Part shown: positions 1 through 8,284 of the stretch, piece by piece
Layout: every line of letters starts with the position of its first letter
Position numbering within the stretch: the stretch's first letter is position 1
DNA from: Anaerotignum neopropionicum
GTDB taxonomy: Bacteria > Bacillota > Clostridia > Lachnospirales > Anaerotignaceae
Length of the DNA: 64,000 nt
Assembly: GCF_001571775.1 (NCBI RefSeq)
Contig: NZ_LRVM01000012.1
Span: 26,405 to 90,404 of the forward strand
Direction of reading: 5' to 3'
Made by a program: the position numbers and the translations under genes
Notes under the pieces: model-generated
Seen by the model: the letters and a program-made list of their open reading frames with translations, nothing else
Database searches by the model: none
Told to the model about the DNA's origin: nothing

Positions 1-1
1 C

Positions 2-739
2 GATGTAATCGCAAGTCACCTGAACAAACAGGAGGACATGACTGTTGTCGCAGTCGCCGTTGACGGTATTGATGCAATGAACAAGATCAGAGAAACGGCG
101 CCGGATGTGGCAATTATTGATGGTATCATGCCTCGTCTGGATGGAATTGGGGTTTTGGAAAGATTGCAGAAAAACAGTGACATTCATCAACCAGTAACAA
201 TCATACTATCTGCCCTATCACAAGACAAAATTGTACAAAAAGCCTTGGACTTAGGTGCTTCCTACTATATGGTAAAGCCCTTTGATATGGATGCATTAAC
301 CCAGCGTATTAGACAATTATTACAGGAAAAGCCCATGATTAAAAGCGGCAGTTCCGCCTTTCATCAGTCCCAGCCTACCATGGCCTATGATCTGGAAACA
401 AAGGTTACTAACATTTTACATGAAATCGGCGTTCCTGCCCATATCCGCGGCTATCATTATATGAGAGAAGCGATTATTATGAGCGTAAACGATATGGACG
501 TTTTAAACTATATCACAAAAGAGCTGTATCCCTCCATTGCAAAGAAGTGCAATACAACGCCTTCACGCGTTGAGCGCGCAATTCGACATGCCATCGAAGT
601 GGCTTGGAATCGCGGCAAGGTTGATGCTATTGATGCCTTGTTTGGTTATACCGTGAACAACCACAAAGGCAAGCCTACTAACAGCGAGTTTATCGCATTG
701 ATTGCTGATAGATTGCGTTTGGAACAAAAAGCGGGTTGA
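2..739 (+). CDS. spo0A: Sporulation response regulator Spo0A (5' truncated by window)
   Basis: Master regulator of sporulation entry, activated by phosphorelay and binding 0A boxes. The reading frame is open from base 2, so the true start lies before the window. The receiver domain shows the phospho-acceptor Asp in [12 protein letters not shown] (about base 119) and the conserved Lys in MVKPFDMD. After a linker, the Spo0A C-terminal domain begins near base 395 and carries the diagnostic recognition-helix region [20 protein letters not shown]. Only the N-terminal 10-20 residues appear to be missing. The gene is on the plus strand, facing the minus-strand ribosomal operon. The match to Spo0A is strong across both domains; no other regulator family has this C-terminal domain. 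Confidence 0.96.
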   Translation, partial: DVIASHLNKQEDMTVVAVAVDGIDAMNKIRETAPDVAIIDGIMPRLDGIGVLERLQKNSDIHQPVTIILSALSQDKIVQKALDLGASYYMVKPFDMDALTQRIRQLLQEKPMIKSGSSAFHQSQPTMAYDLETKVTNILHEIGVPAHIRGYHYMREAIIMSVNDMDVLNYITKELYPSIAKKCNTTPSRVERAIRHAIEVAWNRGKVDAIDALFGYTVNNHKGKPTNSEFIALIADRLRLEQKAG

Positions 740-971
740 TCGTTGATTTTACAAGGTTTTTAAAAATTGTCACGCCTACTAACATGTGAAAAGTTCTATA
801 GTTTTGTGCAATATCACCCATCAAATACCTGCTAATATTTAAGCGATAAGCCTATTAACCTTTTGATTGGTTAGGTAGTAAATTCTAGCAAATCAGAAGG
901 TTTCTTTTATATTTTTTCAAATATTTTTACAGATTGAGGATTCTTTAATTTACTGCAATACGAAAAGATTG

Positions 972-1142
972 TCTAAGAAAGTGTTGATTTAATGGAGGGT
1001 GGGAAGATAGTCGAAGAATTTTTTTGTTTAACAAGGAAAAAAATGTAGAAATTGCAACGCTATTGCGAGGCTTTTAGACGATGTGCAAACGAAAAATTTA
1101 CCGATTAGATATTCACACAAAATGAGTCAGTGCTTGCCTAAT
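972..1142. repeat. MITE-like dispersed repeat, copy 1 (diverged)
   Basis: This stretch matches the element at 12576-12740 throughout its length: both open with a variant of GAAAGTGTTGATTTAATGGAGG, share AACGCTATTGC in the middle and AATTTACCGATTAGAT in the right third, and close with a variant of GAATCAGCGTTTCC. The ends are imperfect inverted repeats. It has no intact ORF; stop codons interrupt the frame that is open in copy 2. The rest of the 740-1302 gap is AT-rich and shows no gene. Confidence 0.7.
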
Positions 1143-1302
1143 AAAACATTCAAAAGCTATGAGAAATATTAAAACTTTTTGTTGTACAGAAAAATTATTA
1201 AATTCTACAGTACAGTTACATCTAAGACCATAACAGATTATATTAACTATACGAAAGAAAGGGGGAAATATACAGCGATTTCAAACGATAGGGAAGTACC
1301 TC

Positions 1303-1342
1303 AAAAAAACCCCTAAAACATAATGTTTTAGGGGTTTTTATC
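1303..1342 (-). terminator. Intrinsic terminator of the ribosomal protein operon
   Basis: A 16-bp perfect stem (1305-1320 with 1324-1339, loop TAA) containing ACCCC/GGGGT is flanked by A and T runs. It lies 13 bases past the rplL stop codon on the minus strand. Its symmetry would also allow it to stop transcription coming from the spo0A side. Confidence 0.92.
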
Positions 1343-1352
1343 TGACTTTTAA

Positions 1353-1721
1353 TTACTTCAATGTAACCTTTGCGCCAACTTCTTCCAACTTAGCTTTGAT
1401 GGAATCAGCTTCTTCTTTGGAAACTTGTTCTTTCAGAACCTTAGGAGCGCCGTCTACAGCTTCCTTAGCTTCCTTCAAGCCAAGACCTGTTACTTCACGA
1501 ACAACCTTGATAACCTTGATCTTTTCTGCGCCAACTTCTGTCAATTCAACGTCGAATTCTGTCTTTTCTTCTGCTGCTGCTGCTGGGCCAGCTACTACTG
1601 CTACACCTGCTGCTGCGGATACGCCAAATTCTTCTTCTGCTGCCTTTACCAAGTCGTTCAATTCTAATACTGTAAGTTCTTTTACAGCTGCAATGATTTC
1701 TTCAATTGTTAATTTTGCCAT
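1353..1721 (-). CDS. rplL: 50S ribosomal protein L7/L12
   Basis: Stalk protein of the large ribosomal subunit; it recruits and stimulates translational GTPases. The 122-residue length is typical. Residues 1-33 form the helical dimerisation domain, 35-51 the Ala/Gly-rich hinge, and 53-122 the globular C-terminal domain with the conserved [15 protein letters not shown] motif (79-93). A strong GGAGGTG ribosome-binding site precedes the ATG. It is the last gene of the operon, 75 bases after rplJ, and is followed by a terminator. A plus-strand frame over the same bases is an artefact of the Ala-rich coding sequence. Confidence 0.98.
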   Translation of the reverse strand: MAKLTIEEIIAAVKELTVLELNDLVKAAEEEFGVSAAAGVAVVAGPAAAAEEKTEFDVELTEVGAEKIKVIKVVREVTGLGLKEAKEAVDGAPKVLKEQVSKEEADSIKAKLEEVGAKVTLK

Positions 1722-1796
1722 TTTAAAGCACCTCCGATTAAATTTAATATATTCTCATTTTAACTTACCAAAACGTTTATTTCGTCCTTGCAAAAA

Positions 1797-2291
1797 TTAT
1801 TCTGCTGCTGCATCTTTCTTTGCGATCTGATCGATAACGCGTGCGAAAGAGGACATTGGGCTCTTGAAGCTGCCCAACAGCTTGGAAAGCAATACTTCTC
1901 TGGAAGGGATGTCTGCAACAAGCTTCATGCCTTCTGCATTATAAACAACGCCTTCAACAACGCCTGCTTTGAATTCCAAAGCCTTTACGTCTTTTGCAAT
2001 TTTATTTAAGATGCTCGCTGCTGTTGTAGCATCTTCGTAGCTGAACGCAAATGCACTGGGTCCGGACAGATATTGATCTAATCCTTCAAACTGTGTGCCC
2101 TGAATTGCAAAGTGCACCATTGTGTTTTTATAAACTTTATAGTCAACACCTGCTTCTCTCAGCTGTTTTCTAAGAACTGTATCCTGTTCTACTGTCAAGC
2201 CTCTAGCATCTACCATAACTACGGAAGCCGCATTTTCCATCTTTTCCTTAATTTCATTTACGATAGCCTGCTTTTGTTCAATCTTTGCCAT
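1797..2291 (-). CDS. rplJ: 50S ribosomal protein L10
   Basis: L10 anchors L7/L12 dimers to the ribosome through its C-terminal helix. The 164-residue protein starts [20 protein letters not shown] and has the family core with [20 protein letters not shown] and the YKVYKNTM segment. It sits between rplA and rplL in the usual order. A GGAGG site precedes the ATG. The roughly 200-base gap upstream carries an L10 leader, so the pair rplJ-rplL is expected to be autoregulated by the L10(L12) complex. Confidence 0.98.
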   Translation of the reverse strand: MAKIEQKQAIVNEIKEKMENAASVVMVDARGLTVEQDTVLRKQLREAGVDYKVYKNTMVHFAIQGTQFEGLDQYLSGPSAFAFSYEDATTAASILNKIAKDVKALEFKAGVVEGVVYNAEGMKLVADIPSREVLLSKLLGSFKSPMSSFARVIDQIAKKDAAAE

Positions 2292-2319
2292 ATTTACACC
2301 TCCTTAAATCCTTTATCAA

Positions 2320-2440
2320 TAAAGAAAGCCTCTTTGCACATAGACAAAGAGGCTTATAGCTCAATTTCAGCAATCTCCTCGGCAGGACTTACGCAAATAA
2401 ATGCACCTGCTGTCTACGGCTTTTTCGATTTTTTCTTCTC
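2320..2440 (-). ncRNA. Ribosomal protein L10 leader with attenuator hairpin
   Basis: On the minus strand, the segment GTAGACAGCAGGTGCA (2403-2418) is followed about 16 bases later by GTCCTGCCGAGGAGATTG (2370-2387). Both are hallmarks of the Firmicute L10 leader that binds L10(L12). Further downstream a 10-bp stem (2345-2354 with 2327-2336) is followed by TTCTTTATT and can act as the attenuator terminator. The position between rplA and rplJ is as expected for this leader. The family is recognised from memory of its consensus; the pairings are visible directly. Confidence 0.85.
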
Positions 2441-2493
2441 AACTTTTTTATTATATAAGATAAACTCGTTTCCGTCAAGATTTTTCTTTGAGA

Positions 2494-3189
2494 TTACTCA
2501 GAAATTTTCGCAGGGTTAACCTTTACACCAGGGCCCATTGTTGTTGATAAAACAACACTCTTCAAATACTGACCCTTTGCTGCTGAAGGTTTTGCTTTTA
2601 TGATAGCACTCATCAGCGTCTGGAAGTTTTGTTCCAGCTTCTCGGAACCAAAAGATACCTTGCCTACGGGAACATGAATGATATTTGTCTTATCCAAACG
2701 GTATTCAATCTTACCTGCTTTAATGTCATTAATGGCCTTTGTAACATCCATAGTTACAGTGCCTGCTTTGGGGTTAGGCATTAAACCTTTAGGACCCAAT
2801 ACACGACCCAAACGACCAACAACACCCATCATATCAGGTGTTGCAACAGCAACATCGAAACCAAACCAGTTTTCATTCTGAATTTTGGGGATCAAATCTT
2901 CTGCTCCAACGAAATCTGCGCCGGCTGCTAAAGCTTCTTCTGCCTTATCACCCTTTGCGAATACCAATACACGAACTGTTTTGCCTGTACCGTGTGGAAG
3001 AACAACGGCACCACGAACCTGCTGATCAGCATGTCTGCTGTCAACACCCAAACGAATATGTGCTTCTACAGTTGCATCGAACTTTGTAACAGAAGTTTTC
3101 TGCACCAAATCGATTGCATCATTTGCATCGTAAAGCATTGCCTTGTCAACGAGCTTAACAACCTCGTTATATTTTTTTCCTCTTTTCAC
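2494..3189 (-). CDS. rplA: 50S ribosomal protein L1
   Basis: L1 binds 23S rRNA at the mobile L1 stalk and, in many bacteria, represses its own operon. The 231-residue length is standard. It begins [20 protein letters not shown], with the conserved [15 protein letters not shown] segment near residue 65 and the signature [18 protein letters not shown] near residues 128-145. A GAGGT site lies a few bases before the ATG. It lies between rplK and the L10 leader. Confidence 0.98.
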   Translation of the reverse strand: MKRGKKYNEVVKLVDKAMLYDANDAIDLVQKTSVTKFDATVEAHIRLGVDSRHADQQVRGAVVLPHGTGKTVRVLVFAKGDKAEEALAAGADFVGAEDLIPKIQNENWFGFDVAVATPDMMGVVGRLGRVLGPKGLMPNPKAGTVTMDVTKAINDIKAGKIEYRLDKTNIIHVPVGKVSFGSEKLEQNFQTLMSAIIKAKPSAAKGQYLKSVVLSTTMGPGVKVNPAKISE

Positions 3190-3259
3190 TTTCGTGACCT
3201 CCTTATGTGGTAATATCGGGAGAATTCCCTCCCACTTCTGCCTTCAAATCAGTCGGCTA

Positions 3260-3685
3260 TTATTCTTCTACAACGATACCCATACTTCTTGCTGTACCGC
3301 AAATCATGCTATAAGCAGTATCAATATTGGCTGCATTTAAATCGGGCATTTTTAATTCTGCAATTTCCATAACCTTTGCTTTGGAAATTTTAGAAACTTT
3401 TGTTTTGTTAGGAACACCGGAACCGGATTCAATACCGCAAGCCTTCTTCAAAAGAACTGCAGCCGGGGGTGTTTTTGTAATGAAAGTATAACTTCTATCC
3501 TGATATACAGTAATAACAACAGGAATAATTAAGCCTGCCTGTGAAGCTGTTCTTTCATTAAACTCTTTACAAAAGCCCATGATGTTTACACCATGCTGAC
3601 CTAAAGCAGGACCAACAGGAGGAGCGGGTGTTGCCTTCGCTGCTGGAATTTGTAATTTGATATAACCTGTTACTTTCTTTGCCAT
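3260..3685 (-). CDS. rplK: 50S ribosomal protein L11
   Basis: L11 forms part of the GTPase-associated centre with 23S rRNA. The 141-residue protein starts [20 protein letters not shown] and contains the family signature around [18 protein letters not shown] chose the ATG at 3685 because a GGAGGTG site lies directly before it. An in-frame GTG three codons upstream overlaps that site and is unlikely to be used. The C-terminal rRNA-binding domain with GTARSMGI is complete. Confidence 0.98.
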   Translation of the reverse strand: MAKKVTGYIKLQIPAAKATPAPPVGPALGQHGVNIMGFCKEFNERTASQAGLIIPVVITVYQDRSYTFITKTPPAAVLLKKACGIESGSGVPNKTKVSKISKAKVMEIAELKMPDLNAANIDTAYSMICGTARSMGIVVEE

Positions 3686-3769
3686 GATTGGCACCTCCTA
3701 TAAATGTGGTAATTAGCGGGGATTTTCCCTCCCACTTAGCGAACTTGCCGCCTTTATGAAACGTTGACT

Positions 3770-4324
3770 TTAAATCTTGTCGATCTGAGTGAAATCAAGC
3801 TCAACCGGGGTCTCTCTGCCGAAGATGGAAAGACTGACCACAACGATTTTCTTATTGGTATTGATCTCTTTGATCTGACCAACAGAATCCGCAAAAGGCC
3901 CAGAGATAACACGAACGGAATCGCCCAGTGCCACATCCAGATTTTCCACCTCTCCGCCAATACCCATGGTACGAACTTCAATATCGGTCAATGGTACTGG
4001 CTTAGAACCGGGACCCACAAAACTTGTCACGCCTCTTGTGTTTCTGACTACATACCATGTTTCGTCGTTCATGATCATTTTAATCAGCACATAGCCTGGA
4101 AATACTTTTCGCTGAACAGTTTTTTTCTGTCCATCTTTTATTTCAATAACATCCTGCAAAGGCACGCTGATTTCGTGAATTTGATCCTGCATTCCTCTGT
4201 TTTCGACCGTTTTTTCAATATTGGCTTTTACTTTGTTTTCATATCCTGAATAGGTATGAACAACATACCATCTTGTATCGGCAGATGTATTGACTTTTTC
4301 TGGCTTGTTGATTTCTTCAGACAT
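3770..4324 (-). CDS. nusG: Transcription termination/antitermination factor NusG
   Basis: NusG binds the RNA polymerase clamp and affects pausing, Rho termination and transcription-translation coupling. The 184 residues comprise a short polar N-terminal tail, the NGN domain (about 17-125, with WYVVHTYSGYENKVKANIE and FPGYVLIKM) and a C-terminal KOW domain (about 134-175, with GPFADSVGQIKEIN). It lies between secE and rplK, the usual arrangement. The length is typical of Firmicutes with a slight N-terminal extension of about 14 residues. Confidence 0.97.
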   Translation of the reverse strand: MSEEINKPEKVNTSADTRWYVVHTYSGYENKVKANIEKTVENRGMQDQIHEISVPLQDVIEIKDGQKKTVQRKVFPGYVLIKMIMNDETWYVVRNTRGVTSFVGPGSKPVPLTDIEVRTMGIGGEVENLDVALGDSVRVISGPFADSVGQIKEINTNKKIVVVSLSIFGRETPVELDFTQIDKI

Positions 4325-4353
4325 AATACCATCCTTTTTCTACTCGATTTGTC

Positions 4354-4611
4354 TTAACCCATAAGCCCGATAATCGCACTGTATCCGGCTGAAAAAACCG
4401 AATCCATACAGAAAATGATAACACCGAGAATTAGGGAAGTAACAATAACGGTAAACGTTTTCTTCGCAATTTCAGAACGACCAGGCCAAATAATTTTTTT
4501 AAATTCCGCCTTGTAGTCTGCGAAGCCATCTCTGTCTTTGTTTTTCTTTACTTGTTTAGGCTTTGCTTGCTTTGTTTCATTCGTTTGGTTTGTGATTTGA
4601 TTTTCTTCCAT
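4354..4611 (-). CDS. secE: Preprotein translocase subunit SecE
   Basis: Small essential subunit of the SecYEG translocon. The 85-residue protein has a Lys/Gln-rich cytoplasmic N-terminus, the conserved amphipathic segment with FKKIIWPGRSEIAKKT (about residues 37-52) and one C-terminal membrane segment (about 55-80). Position between rpmG and nusG supports the call. An A/G-rich ribosome-binding site precedes the ATG. Confidence 0.96.
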   Translation of the reverse strand: MEENQITNQTNETKQAKPKQVKKNKDRDGFADYKAEFKKIIWPGRSEIAKKTFTVIVTSLILGVIIFCMDSVFSAGYSAIIGLMG

Positions 4612-4643
4612 ACGTTCACTTCCTTTTTCGGAATTGTCCCTAC

Positions 4644-4793
4644 TTACTTTGTTTCTTTGTGTAATGTATGGGATTTACAGAACTTACAATACTTTTTAAT
4701 TTCCATTCTGTCAGGCATAGTTTTCTTGTCCTTGGTAGTGCTGTAATTTCTCTGTTTGCACTCTGTGCAGGCTAAGGTAATCCTAGTTCTCAA
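4644..4793 (-). CDS. rpmG: 50S ribosomal protein L33, zinc-ribbon form, TTG start
   Basis: A 49-residue L33 of the zinc-binding type: two CxxC pairs are present (CTEC near residue 9 and CKFC near residue 36), followed by the conserved HTLHKETK end. The frame is open further upstream, but a GGAGG site sits eight bases before a TTG codon at 4793, and translation from there gives the expected family N-terminus [12 protein letters not shown]. It is the first gene of the operon, with the promoter about 70 bases upstream. Confidence 0.93.
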   Translation of the reverse strand: MRTRITLACTECKQRNYSTTKDKKTMPDRMEIKKYCKFCKSHTLHKETK

Positions 4794-4859
4794 GAGTTCC
4801 ACCTCCATTGCTGATGATATTTTTTTGTACATAAAAAAAAGACCTGCGTCTTCCACATT

Positions 4860-4888
4860 AGAATAACACAAGTCATTAAAAGTGTCAA
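4860..4888 (-). promoter_or_regulatory. Sigma-A promoter of the rpmG-secE-nusG-rpl operon
   Basis: Reading on the minus strand, TTGACA (4883-4888) and TATTCT (4860-4865) are separated by exactly 17 bases. The -35 is a consensus match and the -10 matches four of six positions. It lies 67 bases upstream of the rpmG start. Confidence 0.8.
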
Positions 4889-4954
4889 CAATAATTCATG
4901 GAAAACACGGCTTTTTTGTAAGAAACCTAAGATTTTTGCTATAAATTAAAATCA

Positions 4955-5206
4955 TTATTGATTTTTCATAAATTCTTCCAAAACCAATGATAGCTGGTCT
5001 GGACAGCTGCTATTTCTCATCCCGCAAGTAATACCCTTTAATCTTTTTGCAGCCTCATCTGGTGTCATCCCTTCTGCCAAAGCCGCCAGCCCCTTATGGT
5101 TACCATCACATCCGCCAAGAAAAGAAACATTTTTCACTACACCATCTTCCACATCAAACTCAAGACTTGAGGCGCAAACCCCTTTCGTTTTAAAGCTGCA
5201 ATGCAT
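4955..5206 (-). CDS. TSCPD domain protein (TIGR03905-like)
   Basis: An 83-residue protein of the TSCPD family, small Cys-containing proteins related to the C-terminal zinc domain of ribonucleotide reductases; their function is unknown. It reads KTKGVCASSLEFDVEDG, then GGCDGNHKGLAALAEGM and ends with CGMRNSSCPDQLS, so it has Cys residues at the family positions. The ATG at 5206 is preceded by GGGGGG at suitable spacing; upstream in-frame codons lack such a site. It stands alone, upstream of the ribosomal operon promoter and transcribed in the same direction. Confidence 0.85.
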   Translation of the reverse strand: MHCSFKTKGVCASSLEFDVEDGVVKNVSFLGGCDGNHKGLAALAEGMTPDEAAKRLKGITCGMRNSSCPDQLSLVLEEFMKNQ

Positions 5207-5638
5207 TCTTTGTTCCCCCCTGTTTTTACGTTTCGTATTAGCATAGCATACTATTCGACAGAATTCAATTTTTTCTTTGTTAAATTTATATTTTAACAAT
5301 AACCAAGCCTTGCAATAACTTTCCTTTTAAACATTCAGTTGCTTAAGGGAAACAAAGTAAGAAAATCCAAATTTTTTTTTGCTATCTTTTCTTCGCATTA
5401 AGCATTAATTAGGAAGAAAGTCGAAATATTTTTTCCTCAGCTTAATTTTGCGAAAGTTTTCTTTGATAAAAGCAACAAGCGAAGGCATTGGCCTTCAGTA
5501 TTTCTACCGCTATCATTTTCTTTTTTTATACTTCTAAGAAAATAACGAATGATTGTTAAGCCAACGAATTATATCATTCAGTTTTTTGTATAAATTTACA
5601 CTTTGTATGTTTTTTCTTTAAAAAATCCGAAATACTCC
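5207..5638. other. AT-rich intergenic stretch without a gene
   Basis: This gap between the divergent TSCPD gene and the ferredoxin is dominated by T and A runs. I see no supported ORF, RNA gene or clear hairpin in it. Confidence 0.6.
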
Positions 5639-5667
5639 TTGCACAATATATTATTTTGATATACAAT
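5639..5667 (+). promoter_or_regulatory. Promoter of the ferredoxin gene
   Basis: TTGCAC (5639-5644) and TACAAT (5662-5667) are separated by 17 bases. Together they match the sigma-A consensus at nine of twelve positions. The ferredoxin start lies about 33 bases after the -10, which leaves room for its AAGGAGGTG site. Confidence 0.7.
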
Positions 5668-5700
5668 AAGCTTTGTAGAATGAAGAAGGAGGTGTTTTTA

Positions 5701-5871
5701 ATGGCTCACATAATCGGACCTGAATGTATCGGTTGTGGCGCTTGCGCTGGCGAATGTCCTACTAGCTGCATCGTTGAAGCTGGTGGCGTTTTTGAAATCA
5801 AAGCTGCTGAATGCATTGATTGTGGTACATGTGTTGGTGCTTGTCCTACAGGCGCAATCAAACCCGAATAA
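5701..5871 (+). CDS. 2[4Fe-4S] ferredoxin, clostridial type
   Basis: A 56-residue low-potential electron carrier for anaerobic metabolism. It holds two cluster motifs, CIGCGACAGECP (about residues 9-20) and CIDCGTCVGACP (about 38-49), with the pseudo-twofold symmetry of clostridial ferredoxins. The ATG at 5701 follows AAGGAGGTG; the frame is open upstream but without a better start. It has its own promoter and terminator, so it is monocistronic. Partners such as pyruvate:ferredoxin oxidoreductase or hydrogenase are not in this window. Confidence 0.97.
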   Translation: MAHIIGPECIGCGACAGECPTSCIVEAGGVFEIKAAECIDCGTCVGACPTGAIKPE

Positions 5872-5881
5872 GTTTTTACTT

Positions 5882-5912
5882 AAAAAAGTGGGCTGTGCTC
5901 ACTTTTTTGTTT
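5882..5912 (+). terminator. Terminator of the ferredoxin gene
   Basis: AAAAAAGTG (5882-5890) pairs with CACTTTTTT (5900-5908) around a nine-base loop and is followed by GTTTTT. It lies about ten bases after the stop codon. Confidence 0.8.
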
Positions 5913-6291
5913 TTAATTTTTTCTGCATTTCAAACAAAATATTACACTTTAATTATTTTTATCCCTCGACTATTATGCATTCTGTATTTTTTTGCTTTTC
6001 AATACGTCAATCTCTAAGCCTATTTTTAATTTCTTAATATTATCTTATACCCCTTTTATTTTTAACTTATTTTAGTAATCATGATTGAAATTTTTTAGCT
6101 GTAATTACTTCTTTGTTTCAATTTTTATTGAATTACGAACCATATTTTTGGGGTAAAACAGCATTGCTAATTATTGCTACGATGCATTTTTATGCATTTT
6201 TTCAGAATTTTCCCCAAGCCTTCTTCACCCTGAATTATTTTTCGCATAAAAAATCCATTAAAATTTCCCTTTCGTCCATAATGAATACACT
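5913..6291. other. AT-rich intergenic stretch between convergent genes
   Basis: The gap between ferredoxin and gdhA, which converge, is very T-rich. Frames open here have no ribosome-binding site and no protein-like composition. Nothing further is supported. Confidence 0.6.
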
Positions 6292-6322
6292 AAAAACACC
6301 CCTGCAAAATTGCAGGGGTGTA
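6292..6322 (-). terminator. Terminator of gdhA
   Basis: ACACCCCTGCA pairs with TGCAGGGGTGT around AAAT, and on the minus strand it is followed by TTTTTAG. Between it and gdhA are two more short inverted repeats (6359-6390 with AATCAG/CTGATT, and 6403-6430 with TTGAGATG/CATCTCAA), so the 3' end of the message is likely well structured. Confidence 0.85.
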
Positions 6323-6443
6323 CTCTATTAGGAATCAACCTATTTTTTCATCTTTCCCCAATCAGCTCAACCCTTAATGAGACTGATTTTTAAACATCTT
6401 CCGTTGAGATGACGTCCTTGGCATCTCAATCAAGCCCCATTTA

Positions 6444-7790
6444 TTATACTAAGCCCTGAGCCATCATCGCTGCAGCAACCTTCTTGAACCCAGCAATGTT
6501 AGCACCAGCTACCAAGTCATAACCCAAACCGTATTCTTCAGCTGCTTCCACAGATACAGCATGAATATTTTTCATAATACCTTTCAATTTGGCATCAACT
6601 TCTTCAGATGACCAGTTGTATCTCATGGAGTTTTGAGCCATTTCCAATGCGGAAACTGCAACACCACCAGCGTTAACTGCTTTGGAAGGACCAACAACTA
6701 AGCCCTTGCCCTGAATAAATGCCAATGCTTCGTTTGTAGTAGGCATGTTAGCAACTTCAATATAGTATTTTGTACCATTGTTAATAATTTTCTGTGCTTC
6801 GTCCATGTTGATTTCGTTCTGTGTTGCACAAGGCATACAGATATCAACTTTTACTTCCCAAGGCTTTGTCTTAGGAACAAATTTGCAACCAAATTTATCA
6901 GCGTAATCCTGTACACGGTCACGGCCGGAAAGTCTCATTTCAACTAAATATTCAATTTTCTCTTCCGTAACAACACCATCAGGATCATATACATAGCCGT
7001 CAGGACCGGAAATTGTAACAACCTTACCGCCCAATTCAGTTACCTTCTGGCAAACACCCCAAGCAACGTTACCGAAACCGGAGATTGCAACTGTCTTGCC
7101 CTTCATTGTATCGCCCAAGTGAGTCAAAACTTCATTTACATAATAAGTAGCGCCAAAGCCTGTCGCTTCTGGTCTGATTAAAGAACCACCAAATTCAAGA
7201 TTTTTGCCTGTAAGAACGCCGTTTTCCCAAACACCTTTAATTCTCTTGTACTGTCCATATAGGAAACCGATTTCTCTGCCGCCAACACCGATATCACCAG
7301 CAGGTACGTCTACATCAGGACCAATGTGTCTGTAAAGCTCTGTCATGAAAGCCTGGCAGAATCTCATGATTTCCATGTCGCTCTTGCCTCTAGGATCGAA
7401 GTCAGAACCACCTTTACCGCCACCAATAGGTAATCCAGTCAAGCTGTTTTTGAAAATTTGTTCAAAACCAAGGAACTTGATGATACCGATATATACGGAG
7501 GGATGGAAACGAAGACCGCCTTTGTAAGGTCCAATTGCACTGCTAAATTGTACTCTGAAACCACGGTTAACCTGCACCTTGCCAGCATCATCAACCCATG
7601 TTACTCTAAAAGAAATACCTCTTTCGGGCTCTACCAATCTTTCCAGTAAACCTGTTTTTTCATACTCAGGATGTGTTTCCACAACCTTCTCAATAGAATG
7701 AAAAACCTCTTCTACTGTCTGGATGAACTCTGGTTCCCCAGCATTGCGTTTTTTAACCTGTTCAATTACACTTGCCATATAAGCGTTCAT
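6444..7790 (-). CDS. gdhA: Glutamate dehydrogenase (hexameric, 448-residue class)
   Basis: Interconverts glutamate and 2-oxoglutarate plus ammonia. The protein has the catalytic Lys in PIGGGKGGSDFDPRG (K126), the catalytic Asp in PAGDIGVGGREIG (D166) and the Rossmann motif GFGNVAWG (238-245). Its 448 residues match the small hexameric GDH I class, in which most members of this length use NADP(H); coenzyme preference is not certain from sequence alone. A GGAGG site lies ten bases before the ATG. It is monocistronic. In an amino-acid fermenter it would serve ammonia assimilation or glutamate breakdown. Confidence 0.96.
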   Translation of the reverse strand: MNAYMASVIEQVKKRNAGEPEFIQTVEEVFHSIEKVVETHPEYEKTGLLERLVEPERGISFRVTWVDDAGKVQVNRGFRVQFSSAIGPYKGGLRFHPSVYIGIIKFLGFEQIFKNSLTGLPIGGGKGGSDFDPRGKSDMEIMRFCQAFMTELYRHIGPDVDVPAGDIGVGGREIGFLYGQYKRIKGVWENGVLTGKNLEFGGSLIRPEATGFGATYYVNEVLTHLGDTMKGKTVAISGFGNVAWGVCQKVTELGGKVVTISGPDGYVYDPDGVVTEEKIEYLVEMRLSGRDRVQDYADKFGCKFVPKTKPWEVKVDICMPCATQNEINMDEAQKIINNGTKYYIEVANMPTTNEALAFIQGKGLVVGPSKAVNAGGVAVSALEMAQNSMRYNWSSEEVDAKLKGIMKNIHAVSVEAAEEYGLGYDLVAGANIAGFKKVAAAMMAQGLV

Positions 7791-8242
7791 AAACTCATTG
7801 CCTCCTACATTTTGTCTTTTCTTTAACCTTATTTTGACACAAACCCTTTAAAAGCACCTCGCCCTTGAGGCATCTTTTCATAAAAAACAAGGTAATTTTC
7901 CGAATTATTTGATCAATAAACCATCTATCACCTGTTTTACGATTTTATTATAGCACGTTTTTAATTTTTGTGTAGCATTTTTTTGAAGTTTTATCTTTAT
8001 TTTTACACAAATTTTCCCGTCATAAATTATGCAAAAAAACGTTTTATATTTTTTTTGACGTTTTGCGACTTATTCATCTAAAAATTCTCTAAATAACCAT
8101 TAAAATTTTCGTATTTATTGAGCATTTTCACTAATTTTATTTTCACCCTTAAATACGCCCCTTTGCACGCTTCATTTTAACCCATTGTTGTTTGATAAGA
8201 AGCCAGCCATTTTTTTCATATCCCGTTATGATTTCTACAAAA
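7791..8242 (-). promoter_or_regulatory. gdhA upstream region with possible -10
   Basis: About 450 AT-rich bases without a gene. On the minus strand a perfect TATAAT occurs at 7947-7952, about 157 bases before the gdhA start, with only a weak -35 (GCTACA) at the right distance. No known riboswitch consensus was recognised in the implied leader. Confidence 0.35.
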
Positions 8243-8281
8243 ATAAGATGCAGTTATAGAAATAAGCTCTATAACTGCATC
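8243..8281 (-). terminator. Terminator of mreB
   Basis: A 14-bp perfect stem (GATGCAGTTATAGA with its complement, loop of seven) begins three bases after the mreB stop codon and is followed on the minus strand by TTATTTTTG. Confidence 0.85.
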
Positions 8282-8284
8282 ATT

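Noticed and set aside
1396..1830. Plus-strand ORFs across rplL/rplJ
   Set aside because: They are antisense to confirmed ribosomal protein genes and arise from Ala/Glu-rich codon patterns.
3260..3694. Longer L11 start (GTG at 3694)
   Set aside because: This codon overlaps the ribosome-binding site of the ATG at 3685, which gives the standard N-terminus.
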